Of a stretch of 47,881 nt of DNA, positions 21,588 through 30,329 are shown one piece after another. Origin of the DNA: a virus. The stretch lies in the IMG/VR virus record IMGVR_UViG_3300035670_000343, positions 1-47,881 of that record. The stretch is one strand, 5' to 3'. The translations under genes and the position numbers were made by a program. The notes under the pieces are model-generated. The model did no database searches. It was not told the origin of the DNA and was given only the letters and a program-made list of their open reading frames with translations. Each line of letters starts with the position of its first letter. The stretch's first letter is position 1.

Positions 21588-22984
21588 AACTTACTATAGG
21601 TATGGCTAACTATAACGATCATAGTGGAGTGTATTTTACACTGCAGGCACTTAGACTTTACCAAGATTTAGTTGATACTGAGTTATTAGTTGTAGATAAT
21701 TATGGTAATGATAATCTTGAAAAGTGGATAACTACTTGGTGTAAAACTAATACTCGTTATGTACGTTATATAGATATACAAGGTACCTCTGCTCCTAGGC
21801 AAAAAGTTTTTGAGGAAGCTAGGGGTGAATGGGTAATTTGTATAGATAGCCATGTTTTGCTTACTTCTGGTGCTATAAGTAAATTTAAGGAATGGACTAT
21901 ATCTAACACGGAATGTAATGATTTATTACATGGTCCTATGATGTATGATAATACTACAGCTATGGTTACCCATATGGAACCAGTTTGGCGAGGTTCTATG
22001 TGGGGTATTTGGTCTGAAATTATAGAGGAGAAGGATTTACCTACTGAGGTATTTGAAATTCCTATGCATGGTTTAGGACTATTTGCTTGTAGAAAGTCGG
22101 CTTGGTTAGGATTTAATCCTAATTTTAGCGGGTTTGGTGGTGAAGAAGGCTATATACATCAGAAATTTCGCAAATCAGGTTATAAGGTACTTTGTTTACC
22201 TTTTCTTAGATGGTTACATAGATTTAATGATATTGAAGGAGCTAAATTTAATCTGGATATGCGAGATAGGATCAGAAATTATTTATATGGATTTAATGAA
22301 CTAGGTATGTCCTTTGATCCTATTAGGAAGGAATTTGGTGGAGAAATAGTTGATAGTTTATTGGCTACTATTGAATTACCAAAAGCAAGTAAAGATCCTG
22401 CGGAACTTTACTCCTATATCTATTCCCATGCTATACCTAATAAAGGTCTATATGGAGGATCTCCAAGACGTGAAGGTATAATAATGGAATTTATTCGTAA
22501 ATATTGTGATACCTCTATGTCAATTATAGATTTATCGTGCGGTAGGGGTCATTTATTACGATGGTTACTTGCTAGTGGTTATAAGGCCTGTGGAACTGAG
22601 ATAGCGGATAGTTTGATGCAACCTGGTGGAGAGCTTTATGGGTTACCTGTGCGTAAGGTTTACTATAAAGATTTAGTATTGGATTATCCGCCCGCTAATT
22701 TTGACTTAATAGTATCAAATGATGTAATAGAACATTTGGCAGATGAAGAATGTGTAGAATGTGCTATTAGGGATATGGCATATTTATCTAAAAAGTATGT
22801 GGTTATTTCTACAGGTGGGATGCGCGCTGCTAGAAATCCTTTTCCAGAATTAGGATTGAATAATTTACATACAGTAGTTAAACCTAAAGAATGGTGGATT
22901 AATATAATATCTAAATATTTAGATGTTTTCCAATCTTTTGAGGCAGCTGGTAGTTTATTTATTTTTGGAAAGATTAAGCAATGA
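21584..22984 (+). CDS. Glycosyltransferase-methyltransferase fusion
   Basis: 466 residues. The N-terminal half is a GT-A transferase related to 14615 and 15620: NYNDHS, LLVVDNYG, DSH at 88-90, FGGEE starting at F184, and H212 (WLHRF) exactly 28 residues later. Here the glutamate of the GGE motif is retained (E187). The C-terminal half (about 290-466) is a SAM methyltransferase with DLSCGRGHLL (316-325) and VSNDVIEHL (377-385). One chain could thus add a sugar and methylate it or the growing glycan. Linked to the next gene by a 4-base overlap. Confidence 0.85.
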   Translation: MKLTIGMANYNDHSGVYFTLQALRLYQDLVDTELLVVDNYGNDNLEKWITTWCKTNTRYVRYIDIQGTSAPRQKVFEEARGEWVICIDSHVLLTSGAISKFKEWTISNTECNDLLHGPMMYDNTTAMVTHMEPVWRGSMWGIWSEIIEEKDLPTEVFEIPMHGLGLFACRKSAWLGFNPNFSGFGGEEGYIHQKFRKSGYKVLCLPFLRWLHRFNDIEGAKFNLDMRDRIRNYLYGFNELGMSFDPIRKEFGGEIVDSLLATIELPKASKDPAELYSYIYSHAIPNKGLYGGSPRREGIIMEFIRKYCDTSMSIIDLSCGRGHLLRWLLASGYKACGTEIADSLMQPGGELYGLPVRKVYYKDLVLDYPPANFDLIVSNDVIEHLADEECVECAIRDMAYLSKKYVVISTGGMRAARNPFPELGLNNLHTVVKPKEWWINIISKYLDVFQSFEAAGSLFIFGKIKQ

Positions 22985-23886
22985 TTACGTTTCCTAATTA
23001 TCTAGATAAACTAAAAACTATAAAGCATATTAACCAGCTTTCTATGCAGAAATTTGGCATAAGTTTTGTATCTACTCCATTAGATGGTGCATATAATATT
23101 TTATGGGGGACTCCTGAAGTAACTATTAATGGGGCGAGTTTAGAGACCGGTTTCTTCTGGGAAGCAGCACATATAGATAAATTAGGATTATACCAATATA
23201 GTAGCCTTAATTCACCAGAAGCCTGGGATGAAATAGAAAGTTTTAAACCGCTTAAAAACGCTAGTGATATAATATTATGCTCTCCTACTCCTAGTAAATA
23301 TCAGCAAACTGCTAAGTATTATAATTGGGATGGAGTAGTTTTAGCCTGTCAAAATCCTACAGATCGTTCAGTACTGAGTGTTGGGTCTACTGAGGATTAT
23401 TATCAATTTATTGAGGAGGCTTGTGCTTTTTATGGTAAAAATTTATTTTTAAAATTACATCCATGGAATTCTACTCCAGAAGTTTTAACTCGTTTACATA
23501 ATAGTGCAAATAAATATGGTTGTATGATTGATAAATGTAACCACAGTGTTATAGAATGCTGTGAATTTGTGCTAGTCTATAACTCAACCTTTTCGGTAGA
23601 TTGCTTTATACGAGGCATACCAGTAGTTCAGTATGCACCAGGATATTTTTATAAAACACCCGCTGTGCTATTTACTGATAGGAAATTTATAGAATATGCT
23701 GGTATGACCATAGCTGCTGGATTTAAATTAGTAAATTTTTTAATTTGGCGTTATTGTTTTAATTATATGTTGAGTCCTGATATGTGGTATAAAATAGCAA
23801 CTACATATGCTAATACTTCGGACTTATTTCCACTACCTATAGAACTTTCATATGCTAACTATGATACAGCCTGTATCAAAGTTTAA
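22981..23886 (+). CDS. Putative GT-B (capsule/teichoic-type) glycosyltransferase
   Basis: 301 residues. KNLFLKLHPWNSTPEV (near 152) and CCEFVLVYNSTFSVDCFIRG followed by IPVVQYAPG (about 196-225) resemble the donor-binding half of capsule and teichoic-acid transferases, where HP and an S/T-x3-E/D-like loop contact the nucleotide. The first 120 residues are shorter than in full GT-B enzymes. The last residues ANYDTACIKV are the translation of palindrome site 8. Confidence 0.55.
   Translation: MITFPNYLDKLKTIKHINQLSMQKFGISFVSTPLDGAYNILWGTPEVTINGASLETGFFWEAAHIDKLGLYQYSSLNSPEAWDEIESFKPLKNASDIILCSPTPSKYQQTAKYYNWDGVVLACQNPTDRSVLSVGSTEDYYQFIEEACAFYGKNLFLKLHPWNSTPEVLTRLHNSANKYGCMIDKCNHSVIECCEFVLVYNSTFSVDCFIRGIPVVQYAPGYFYKTPAVLFTDRKFIEYAGMTIAAGFKLVNFLIWRYCFNYMLSPDMWYKIATTYANTSDLFPLPIELSYANYDTACIKV
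23857..23883. promoter_or_regulatory. 27-base dispersed palindrome, site 8
   Basis: AACTATGATACA, GCC, TGTATCAAAGTT. It lies inside the last codons of 22981-23886 and 13 bases before the ATG at 23897. Confidence 0.85.
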
Positions 23887-23896
23887 GGGAGAGGTT

Positions 23897-26203
23897 ATGA
23901 AGATTAAAAGCTTTATTTTAGGTACTTTGCTGATATTTTTTGCTGGTACTAACTGTTTTGCCCAATCTCCTAATGCGCAGCTATTTAGTGATGTTATAAT
24001 TACTTCTCCGGATGGTTCATGGGTAGATGATCGTGCATTTGCTACCTTAGCTGACGCTATTACTGCTGCAGGAGTGGATACTAGAACTGTTAAGGTATTT
24101 ACTAACCAAGCCGTAGCAGCTAATTTAATTATACCAGATAATTTAAACCTTGAATTTGAACGAGAAGGTGCAATAACGGCTGGAGCAGGGACTACTATTA
24201 CCGTTAATACTAGGAATATAAAGGCTCCAGATAGAATAGTTCTTACTGGTACTGGCGATTATGATTTTGCTAATGGTACGGTATTACGTTCTAGGTGGTT
24301 TACGGATCTTAATAAGGCTATAGCAGACACTACTGATGATGAAGTAACCTTAATACTTTCTTACCAGGGTACTATTACCGCAGATCGAGTAGTAGGAAAC
24401 AATGTTACTCTTAAGTGGGAAGGTCCTGGGAATCAAATAGCTGTAAATGCAGGTGTTACGTTAAGTAATATTAATCGGATTGAGGCTGGTCCATATTTGC
24501 TTTTTACTGGTGCTGGTGAATTTGATTATGTAGATGGAATTACTTTACGTGATACCTGGTTTCGCTATTTACGTTCTGCAGCTGCTTATATAGATGCAGA
24601 TGAGGTAACTTTGTTAATAGACCGTTCCGATGTTATGACAACGGATATAACCTTTACAAATACCACACTTGAAATATTACCAGGAAATGATATTACCACC
24701 ACTGGGCATACACTTTATTTATATAGTCCTGAGAATATTATTGCTTCCTCTAGGGATCAAGTATTTTTAGGTACTGGTGCTATTGAGTTTACCAGGTCCG
24801 GTAAATGTTATGTTACTTGGTGGAATGTTGTAGGGGATGGCATTACTGACGATACGGCAGCAATCCAGCGATGTTTAGATTCTATAAGAGCCAATGGGCA
24901 TATTATCTTTCCTGCGGGACCTGCTTATCTTGTATCAGGTCCATTATATTTTTATAACAATACAGTGATTGAAGGTCAAAATAGAGAAAGTACGGAGTTT
25001 AATGCAGTTGGCCTAAGCGCGGGTGAGTATGTATTTTCACCTGTAGATAACGCTACACAGAATACATACCGGGCAATGTTAAAGAATTTTACTATCACTG
25101 GAGACAGTACTGCCGGAGTTAATGGAATTGGTCTTATTCGGGCGCATCGATGTACCCTTGAAAATATTCGTATTAATGATATTGGTGGTAAATCATATGT
25201 ACTCGATGGGACTGATAATGGTGTGGTCAGTGAGGGTAATTATAATGTGCTTATTGCTTGCCATAGTGTTGGGACGCATACACATGGTTTTGATATAATC
25301 GGCAATGCTACCGGGGCATCCAATCGTAATACATTAACGGCCTGTCGAGATAATGGAGCCAGCACTTACAGTTTCCATACAGACACGCAGGCCGATACGA
25401 CCCAGTTTTTTGGTTGCCATGCAGAGGCGTCCACTTACGGTTTTTATATCGATAGTTCATCTCATCATTTATCCGGTTGCATTACCGAATCCATTGTAAC
25501 GACATCTCTGTATTTGACCGCTAATGGTGACAACGTTTATGCAGCTGGCCGCTTTAACACAGGCACCACGCCGATTGTCAAGCTTGGTGCTAATTGTACG
25601 GTATTATCCGTAGGTGAGGTAGGTCGTGCCTATAATGAAATTAATGCCCATGGTGTTGCAAGAGTGTGGGCTAGTTTTGATGGAAGTCCTGTAACGGCAT
25701 TGCAGACAATCGGAGGTGCTACGCAAGCTAACCCAGTTGTTATAACAATAGTAGGGCATTCTGTTTCAGAGGATGAAATAATCTTTATTGATGATGAAAC
25801 AGGTATGACCCAAATCAATGAGAGAGCATTTTGTGCAAAAAATGTGGCTGTAAATACCTTTGAATTGTATGAAATAGATTGTGTAACTACAGTTAATGGC
25901 ATTGCTTATGGGGCAGCAAATAATGATGGTAAAGTGGCTGAGCAAGTTCCAGCAGTTTATGATTCTTTTGGAGTAGATTATATTTTTGGTTACGGCGCAG
26001 GGCGATATGTGGTTTGGTTTACCGATGCATTTAACACAACAAATTATGTAGCGTTGGTTACTTGCGATACAGGAACTTTTGCCGCCTTTGCAGGGACCGG
26101 ATCATATGAAGAGGAATTTGTGAAGTTTTATACTCGGATACATGATAACACTTTGACGGATGTTAATATTGGTAATATTGTTATCTTTGGTGGTAGAAAC
26201 TAG
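23897..26203 (+). CDS. Tail spike / pectate-lyase-like protein with signal peptide
   Basis: 768 residues from the ATG at 23897 (after AAGGGAGAGGTT). Residues 1-22 (MKIKSFILGTLLIFFAGTNC then FA) form a Sec signal with likely cleavage before Gln23, unusual for a virion protein. Three imperfect repeats end at about 135, 222 and 309 (LTGTGDYDF...RWF; FTGAGEFDY...TWF; LGTGAIEFT...TWW). WNVVGDGITDDTAAIQRCLD (309-328) is the classic start of a pectate-lyase-type beta-helix, which runs to about 600; a separate C-terminal domain follows. It probably recognises or degrades surface polysaccharide. Base composition shifts toward GC near 25100-25620. Confidence 0.8.
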   Translation: MKIKSFILGTLLIFFAGTNCFAQSPNAQLFSDVIITSPDGSWVDDRAFATLADAITAAGVDTRTVKVFTNQAVAANLIIPDNLNLEFEREGAITAGAGTTITVNTRNIKAPDRIVLTGTGDYDFANGTVLRSRWFTDLNKAIADTTDDEVTLILSYQGTITADRVVGNNVTLKWEGPGNQIAVNAGVTLSNINRIEAGPYLLFTGAGEFDYVDGITLRDTWFRYLRSAAAYIDADEVTLLIDRSDVMTTDITFTNTTLEILPGNDITTTGHTLYLYSPENIIASSRDQVFLGTGAIEFTRSGKCYVTWWNVVGDGITDDTAAIQRCLDSIRANGHIIFPAGPAYLVSGPLYFYNNTVIEGQNRESTEFNAVGLSAGEYVFSPVDNATQNTYRAMLKNFTITGDSTAGVNGIGLIRAHRCTLENIRINDIGGKSYVLDGTDNGVVSEGNYNVLIACHSVGTHTHGFDIIGNATGASNRNTLTACRDNGASTYSFHTDTQADTTQFFGCHAEASTYGFYIDSSSHHLSGCITESIVTTSLYLTANGDNVYAAGRFNTGTTPIVKLGANCTVLSVGEVGRAYNEINAHGVARVWASFDGSPVTALQTIGGATQANPVVITIVGHSVSEDEIIFIDDETGMTQINERAFCAKNVAVNTFELYEIDCVTTVNGIAYGAANNDGKVAEQVPAVYDSFGVDYIFGYGAGRYVVWFTDAFNTTNYVALVTCDTGTFAAFAGTGSYEEEFVKFYTRIHDNTLTDVNIGNIVIFGGRN

Positions 26204-26227
26204 GTTTCCTATTTTAGGAGTTACATA

Positions 26228-28183
26228 ATGCCTACTTTAGTGCATGGTGATATAAGTAACAGAGAATTTACGGTTACTACAGATTTTGCATATGAATATC
26301 CTGAAGGGTTAAATTTACGCCCGGATAGTGAACTTCATAGGAAGCTTAAAACCCTCATACTTGAATATGCTAATGCTAGTAATAAGGCTATTTCAAACAG
26401 ATACGATAGTTGGAATAAAATAGATGAAACCCTTACAGCATATATTGAGGTGGATGAAAGTGAACAGGAGGTTATAGCTAAGGATCCTAGAAAACCTACC
26501 TCAATAGTTTTTCCATATAGTTATGCTATGTTAGAAACATTGGTTACATATTTATTTGTAGCCTTTGTACAGGAACCTATATTTAGATATGAAGGATATA
26601 CATCTGAAGATACTGTTGGGGCTATATTACTAGAATCCGTTATTAACATGCATTGTAATAAAAGTAAGGTAGGTTTGAATTTACATACTTTCTTTAGGGA
26701 TTGTTTAGCTTATGGGTTAGGTGTTTGTTCCTTAGATTGGGTAGTTAAGAGAGGTTATAAAACTGTTAAGAAAGATATTGGTTTAGGTGAAAATAGGTAT
26801 ATTAAAACTAGAGAACCTGCAGTATTGTTTGAAGGTAATGCTTTACATAATGTGGATCCTTATAGATATCTTCCTGATCCTAACTTTCCTATCCAGGAAC
26901 AACAGAAGGCAGGTTTTCAAGGATGGGTAACAACCGATAATGTGCATGACTTACTTAGGTCAGAATTAGATACTCCTGAAGAATTATTTAATATTAAATA
27001 TGTTAAGCAGCTAGAGGATCGTAGATCTCAATATGGTACAGATAACTCTAATAGAAGTATAAGGACTGGGTTGTCTAGAGATACTACCATAAATGACTCA
27101 CGCACGGCAGTGGATATATTGTATTGTCAGGTAGATTTAGTACCTAAAGAATATAAACTCAGTACTTCAGAAGTTCCTGAACGGTGGGAATTTGGCCTAG
27201 CTGCGGATAAGATTATTATAAGTGCTAAACCTACTAAGTTTAACCATGGGATGTTTCCATTAGTTGTAGGTGCGCCAGATTTTGATGGATATACTACTAC
27301 ACCTATTGGTAGACTAGAAATCATGTATGGTTTACAGCATGTCTTAGATTTCCTCTTTAACTCCCATATTGCTAACGTGCGTAAAGCGGTTAACGATATG
27401 TGGATTGTTGATCCTCAAGCAGTTAATATACATGATATTAATAATCCTAAAGCTGGTAAAATTATCCGCCTTAGGCGCCCTCAGTGGGGTAGGGGTGTTA
27501 AGGATGTATTGGCACAATTTCCTGTTAATGATATAACTCGCGCAAATGTGGCAGATTCAACTTATATAGTTGAATGGATGGAAAGAGTTATAGGTGCTGA
27601 TGCCTCTATGTCAGGTTCACTTAGGAAAGGTGGCCCAGAAAGACTTACTAAGAGTGAGTTTCAAGGAACTAGGCAAGGGAGTGTTTCTAGGTTAGAACGC
27701 CTGGCTAGAGTACTTGGCATGCAAGGATTGCAGGATATAGGTTATATGTTCGCTAGTCATACCCAGCAGATGATGGATGAAGAAACTTATGCAATGATTA
27801 CAGGTAGACTTACAGAAGATACTTTGCGGGAGTATGGTATTGATCCTTCTCAGGCTAAGGCTTTAGTTAAAGGTGGAAGGATGAAAATTTCTCCGTATAA
27901 CTTGTTAATAAATTATGATGTAATAGTAAGGGATGGTAGTATACCTGGTGGTAACTTCAACGAAGCCGAGCTTACTTTGTTTAATAATATAGTACAGGCT
28001 GATCCAGAAGTGCGGGCTAATTTCGATATTGTTAGGATATTTGAACATTTAGCTAAACGTATGGGGTGGAAGAATGTGGAAGATTTTAAGCGTAATGTTA
28101 ATAATATACAACCTAAAATACTTCCAGATGAAACAGTAAACAGGGAAGCTGAGAAAGGTAACCTTATACCGGTAGGAGTTTAA
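26228..28183 (+). CDS. Portal protein
   Basis: 651 residues. The sequence style is that of podovirus portals: an N-terminal helical region (NRYDSWNKIDETLTAYI), SIVFPYSYAMLETLVTYLF near 95-115, FRDCLAYGLGVCSLDWV near 157-173, then YGLQHVLDFLFNSHIANVRK in the stem region. It forms the dodecameric DNA channel at the head vertex and docks the terminase. It lies upstream of scaffold and capsid genes in the usual order. Ribosome site TTAGGAG. Confidence 0.82.
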   Translation: MPTLVHGDISNREFTVTTDFAYEYPEGLNLRPDSELHRKLKTLILEYANASNKAISNRYDSWNKIDETLTAYIEVDESEQEVIAKDPRKPTSIVFPYSYAMLETLVTYLFVAFVQEPIFRYEGYTSEDTVGAILLESVINMHCNKSKVGLNLHTFFRDCLAYGLGVCSLDWVVKRGYKTVKKDIGLGENRYIKTREPAVLFEGNALHNVDPYRYLPDPNFPIQEQQKAGFQGWVTTDNVHDLLRSELDTPEELFNIKYVKQLEDRRSQYGTDNSNRSIRTGLSRDTTINDSRTAVDILYCQVDLVPKEYKLSTSEVPERWEFGLAADKIIISAKPTKFNHGMFPLVVGAPDFDGYTTTPIGRLEIMYGLQHVLDFLFNSHIANVRKAVNDMWIVDPQAVNIHDINNPKAGKIIRLRRPQWGRGVKDVLAQFPVNDITRANVADSTYIVEWMERVIGADASMSGSLRKGGPERLTKSEFQGTRQGSVSRLERLARVLGMQGLQDIGYMFASHTQQMMDEETYAMITGRLTEDTLREYGIDPSQAKALVKGGRMKISPYNLLINYDVIVRDGSIPGGNFNEAELTLFNNIVQADPEVRANFDIVRIFEHLAKRMGWKNVEDFKRNVNNIQPKILPDETVNREAEKGNLIPVGV

Positions 28184-28184
28184 A

Positions 28185-28505
28185 ATGGGTGTTATTGTAA
28201 AATTAGGTAAAACTGCCTTTAATGTTGAAGATACGGATAAAGGTTATGAATTTCAGTCAGATTTAGCTGCATTAGCTTCCTTTGGTAGAACCCTAATTTG
28301 TACGGATTTGATGGATGTTTTAGAGGATTGGATTAGTGGATGTAGAGAGGAATATAGGTTACATGACCTTAGCCAAGATAGCTATATGATAGCACGTATA
28401 CAAGGTCGTGAGGATGCACTTATTAACTTTAAGCAATTTCTGGATAATCTTAAAACCATAGATCATATATTTGATGAGGAGTTAAATAATGACTCTAAAT
28501 GTTAA
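28185..28505 (+). CDS. Hypothetical protein, 106 aa
   Basis: A short beta N-terminus precedes helices (LMDVLEDWISGCREEYRLHD; EDALINFKQFLDNLKTID). It is encoded directly after the portal gene and overlaps the next gene by 17 bases, so probably belongs to head assembly. No family recognised. Confidence 0.6.
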   Translation: MGVIVKLGKTAFNVEDTDKGYEFQSDLAALASFGRTLICTDLMDVLEDWISGCREEYRLHDLSQDSYMIARIQGREDALINFKQFLDNLKTIDHIFDEELNNDSKC

Positions 28506-28962
28506 TTCACCGGCTGATAGTGATCTCTTATCAACCTTGGCTGCTAGGGATAGAGAGGAAAGAGTAGCTATAAATGCGCTTGAAACGGCTATTTCAGAAT
28601 TAGGTTTAAGCGCCACAGTAACTAGGTTAGCCTTAGTCCCCGGAGCCACTAGTATTGTGGTAGGATCAGGTGGGCTTAGCTCTTTACGGTTGGAGATGGT
28701 GTTTTTAACCGGAGCAGGATTAGCTAATATAGCCCAGATTACTGGAGGTACAGAAGGCCAGATTAAAATATTTGTACTTCTGGATGCTAATGTGGCATTT
28801 GTACGTAATCCTACATATATAGCATTAAACCAGCCTGCTGCTATACCTACTTTTGGTAACTATGCAGGAGATGTAATTGCTATGGTAAATGTTAATGGTG
28901 CCCCAGGATCTTTTATTAATGGTTATTGGAAAGAATTATGGCGTGCGCCTCAAGCATATTAA
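28489..28962 (+). CDS. Head-fibre / decoration-like protein, 157 aa
   Basis: A helical N-terminus (STLAARDREERVAINALETA) is followed by a beta-rich region with ANIAQITGGTEGQIKIFVLL, YIALNQPAAIPTFGNYAGD and YWKELWRAP. That GG-x-GQ and AGD-x-I spacing is common in trimeric head- or tail-fibre modules of phages. It is probably a capsid or collar decoration; exact placement is unknown. Confidence 0.6.
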   Translation: MTLNVNSPADSDLLSTLAARDREERVAINALETAISELGLSATVTRLALVPGATSIVVGSGGLSSLRLEMVFLTGAGLANIAQITGGTEGQIKIFVLLDANVAFVRNPTYIALNQPAAIPTFGNYAGDVIAMVNVNGAPGSFINGYWKELWRAPQAY

Positions 28963-28972
28963 CCTATTTTAT

Positions 28973-28999
28973 AACTTTGATACAGCTTGTATCATAGTT
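28973..28999. promoter_or_regulatory. 27-base dispersed palindrome, site 9
   Basis: AACTTTGATACA, GCT, TGTATCATAGTT. It lies in the gap before the scaffold gene, 17 bases from its ATG at 29017. Confidence 0.85.
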
Positions 29000-29016
29000 A
29001 GAAAGGGAGGATTGTC

Positions 29017-29886
29017 ATGGCTAAGTCTAAAGTAGACGCATCTTTGTTGGATGAAATTAATCAAATGAATAACTATATGGAAACTATCCCCGGAGGGGAA
29101 GGAGAGTTAAAGGATGAACCCACTAATACCTCTACTGATGCTTCCAATAGTGACGAAATTGATGGAGATGATCCAGAAGGAGATAACAAAGAGGGAGAGG
29201 AAGAAAGTAGAGAAGGTTCTGAAGAAACTAAGGAAGAAGAAACTAAAGACGAGGAAGAAGATGCAAAGAAAGGAGTTGAAGAAGAAACTGAAGACGATGA
29301 GGTGGATCCCTTAGAGGCTATAAGAAAGGAATTAGATTCCGTATTAGCTAGTAAGGTAGTAGAAACCTCTAAGAGATCCACTACAACTACTCCGACAGAA
29401 GTAAACTTTTTGGAGGAATTTGAATTAGAGGAAGATGGTGCATTAGATCCTAAAAAACTTAATAAGTTGCTGAATAAGGTATATCATAAAGGCAGAGAAG
29501 AAGTTACACAAATTCAGGATACCTTAACCCAAGACATGCAGCATAAGGCAACTATGGCTAGGTTTAATGAGGAGTTTTATGGTAAAAATAAAGACCTTAC
29601 TAATTATAGAAACTTTGTAGGTAAAGTAGGTCAGGATATATTAGGAGGTCTGAGTGCTGAGGATAAAGAGAAACTCTCCTTGGAAGAATACTTCGACCTA
29701 GTGGCTAATTCGGCTAGAAAGAGGCTTATGATTAAAATTGAAAAGGAAGTAGGAGAGTCTAAGCAGGATAAACCGTCATTTCCTAAAACTAAGGGAGTTA
29801 AAAAATCTAGTAAAAAATCCGATGCTAAACTCTCGGAGATGGAAAAAGAAATGGAAACCATGATTAAGTATGCAGAACAATTCTAA
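29017..29886 (+). CDS. Scaffold protein
   Basis: 289 residues, strongly acidic between about 35 and 100 (runs of Glu and Asp), helical afterwards, with a Lys-rich end (TKGVKKSSKKSDAKLSEMEK). Acidic helical proteins with basic C-termini encoded directly before the capsid gene are typical scaffolds, where the basic end docks to the shell. Ribosome site GGGAGG. No protease gene is seen beside it. Confidence 0.78.
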   Translation: MAKSKVDASLLDEINQMNNYMETIPGGEGELKDEPTNTSTDASNSDEIDGDDPEGDNKEGEEESREGSEETKEEETKDEEEDAKKGVEEETEDDEVDPLEAIRKELDSVLASKVVETSKRSTTTTPTEVNFLEEFELEEDGALDPKKLNKLLNKVYHKGREEVTQIQDTLTQDMQHKATMARFNEEFYGKNKDLTNYRNFVGKVGQDILGGLSAEDKEKLSLEEYFDLVANSARKRLMIKIEKEVGESKQDKPSFPKTKGVKKSSKKSDAKLSEMEKEMETMIKYAEQF

Positions 29887-29901
29887 TAGGAGGAACTGCA
29901 A

Positions 29902-30303
29902 ATGAGTATTGAAAAGACTGCTAGTGAGATGCAAAGTGTACCTCAAAAAGAGGTTCATTTCGCTGCCGCAGGACAGATTCCTGTGAGATGTGAGAGGGTT
30001 AGGCTGGAAGCTACTCCTGTTACGGGACCGTATACTGTACTATTGCCTAAAGTTACTGAGGCACAAGGTAGACGGTATTTTGTTGTATGTAGGAATGCTG
30101 ATGCATTTAATACTATCACCATTGCAGACGATGATGATAGTGAATGCTGGGAGGGAGATGTTGTTTTTAATGGTAAATGTGACAGGGCTATTTTTGAAAG
30201 TGATGGGCAGTGTTGGTTCAGGTGTTGTGATACTCTTACCTTTACGGGTACCACTGAACCTCCGACTAGTGCTCCTACCACTTCGGCCCCTGAAGAACAA
30301 TAA
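29902..30303 (+). CDS. Capsid decoration-like protein with Thr/Pro-rich tail
   Basis: 133 residues. A beta sandwich-like body (VRLEATPVTGPYTVLLPKVT; FVVCRNADAFNTITIADDDD) resembles phage head-fibre and tail-needle modules. The final 20 residues are Thr, Ser and Pro-rich (GTTEPPTSAPTTSAPEEQ), a second candidate O-glycosylation site. It lies between scaffold and major capsid genes, the usual place for decoration proteins. Confidence 0.62.
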   Translation: MSIEKTASEMQSVPQKEVHFAAAGQIPVRCERVRLEATPVTGPYTVLLPKVTEAQGRRYFVVCRNADAFNTITIADDDDSECWEGDVVFNGKCDRAIFESDGQCWFRCCDTLTFTGTTEPPTSAPTTSAPEEQ

Positions 30304-30329
30304 CTAGCTAATTTTAGGAGGAATATATT

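Noticed and set aside
29073-29381. Antisense serine-rich open frame
   Set aside because: It is the shadow of the acidic GAA/GAG-rich stretch of the scaffold gene.
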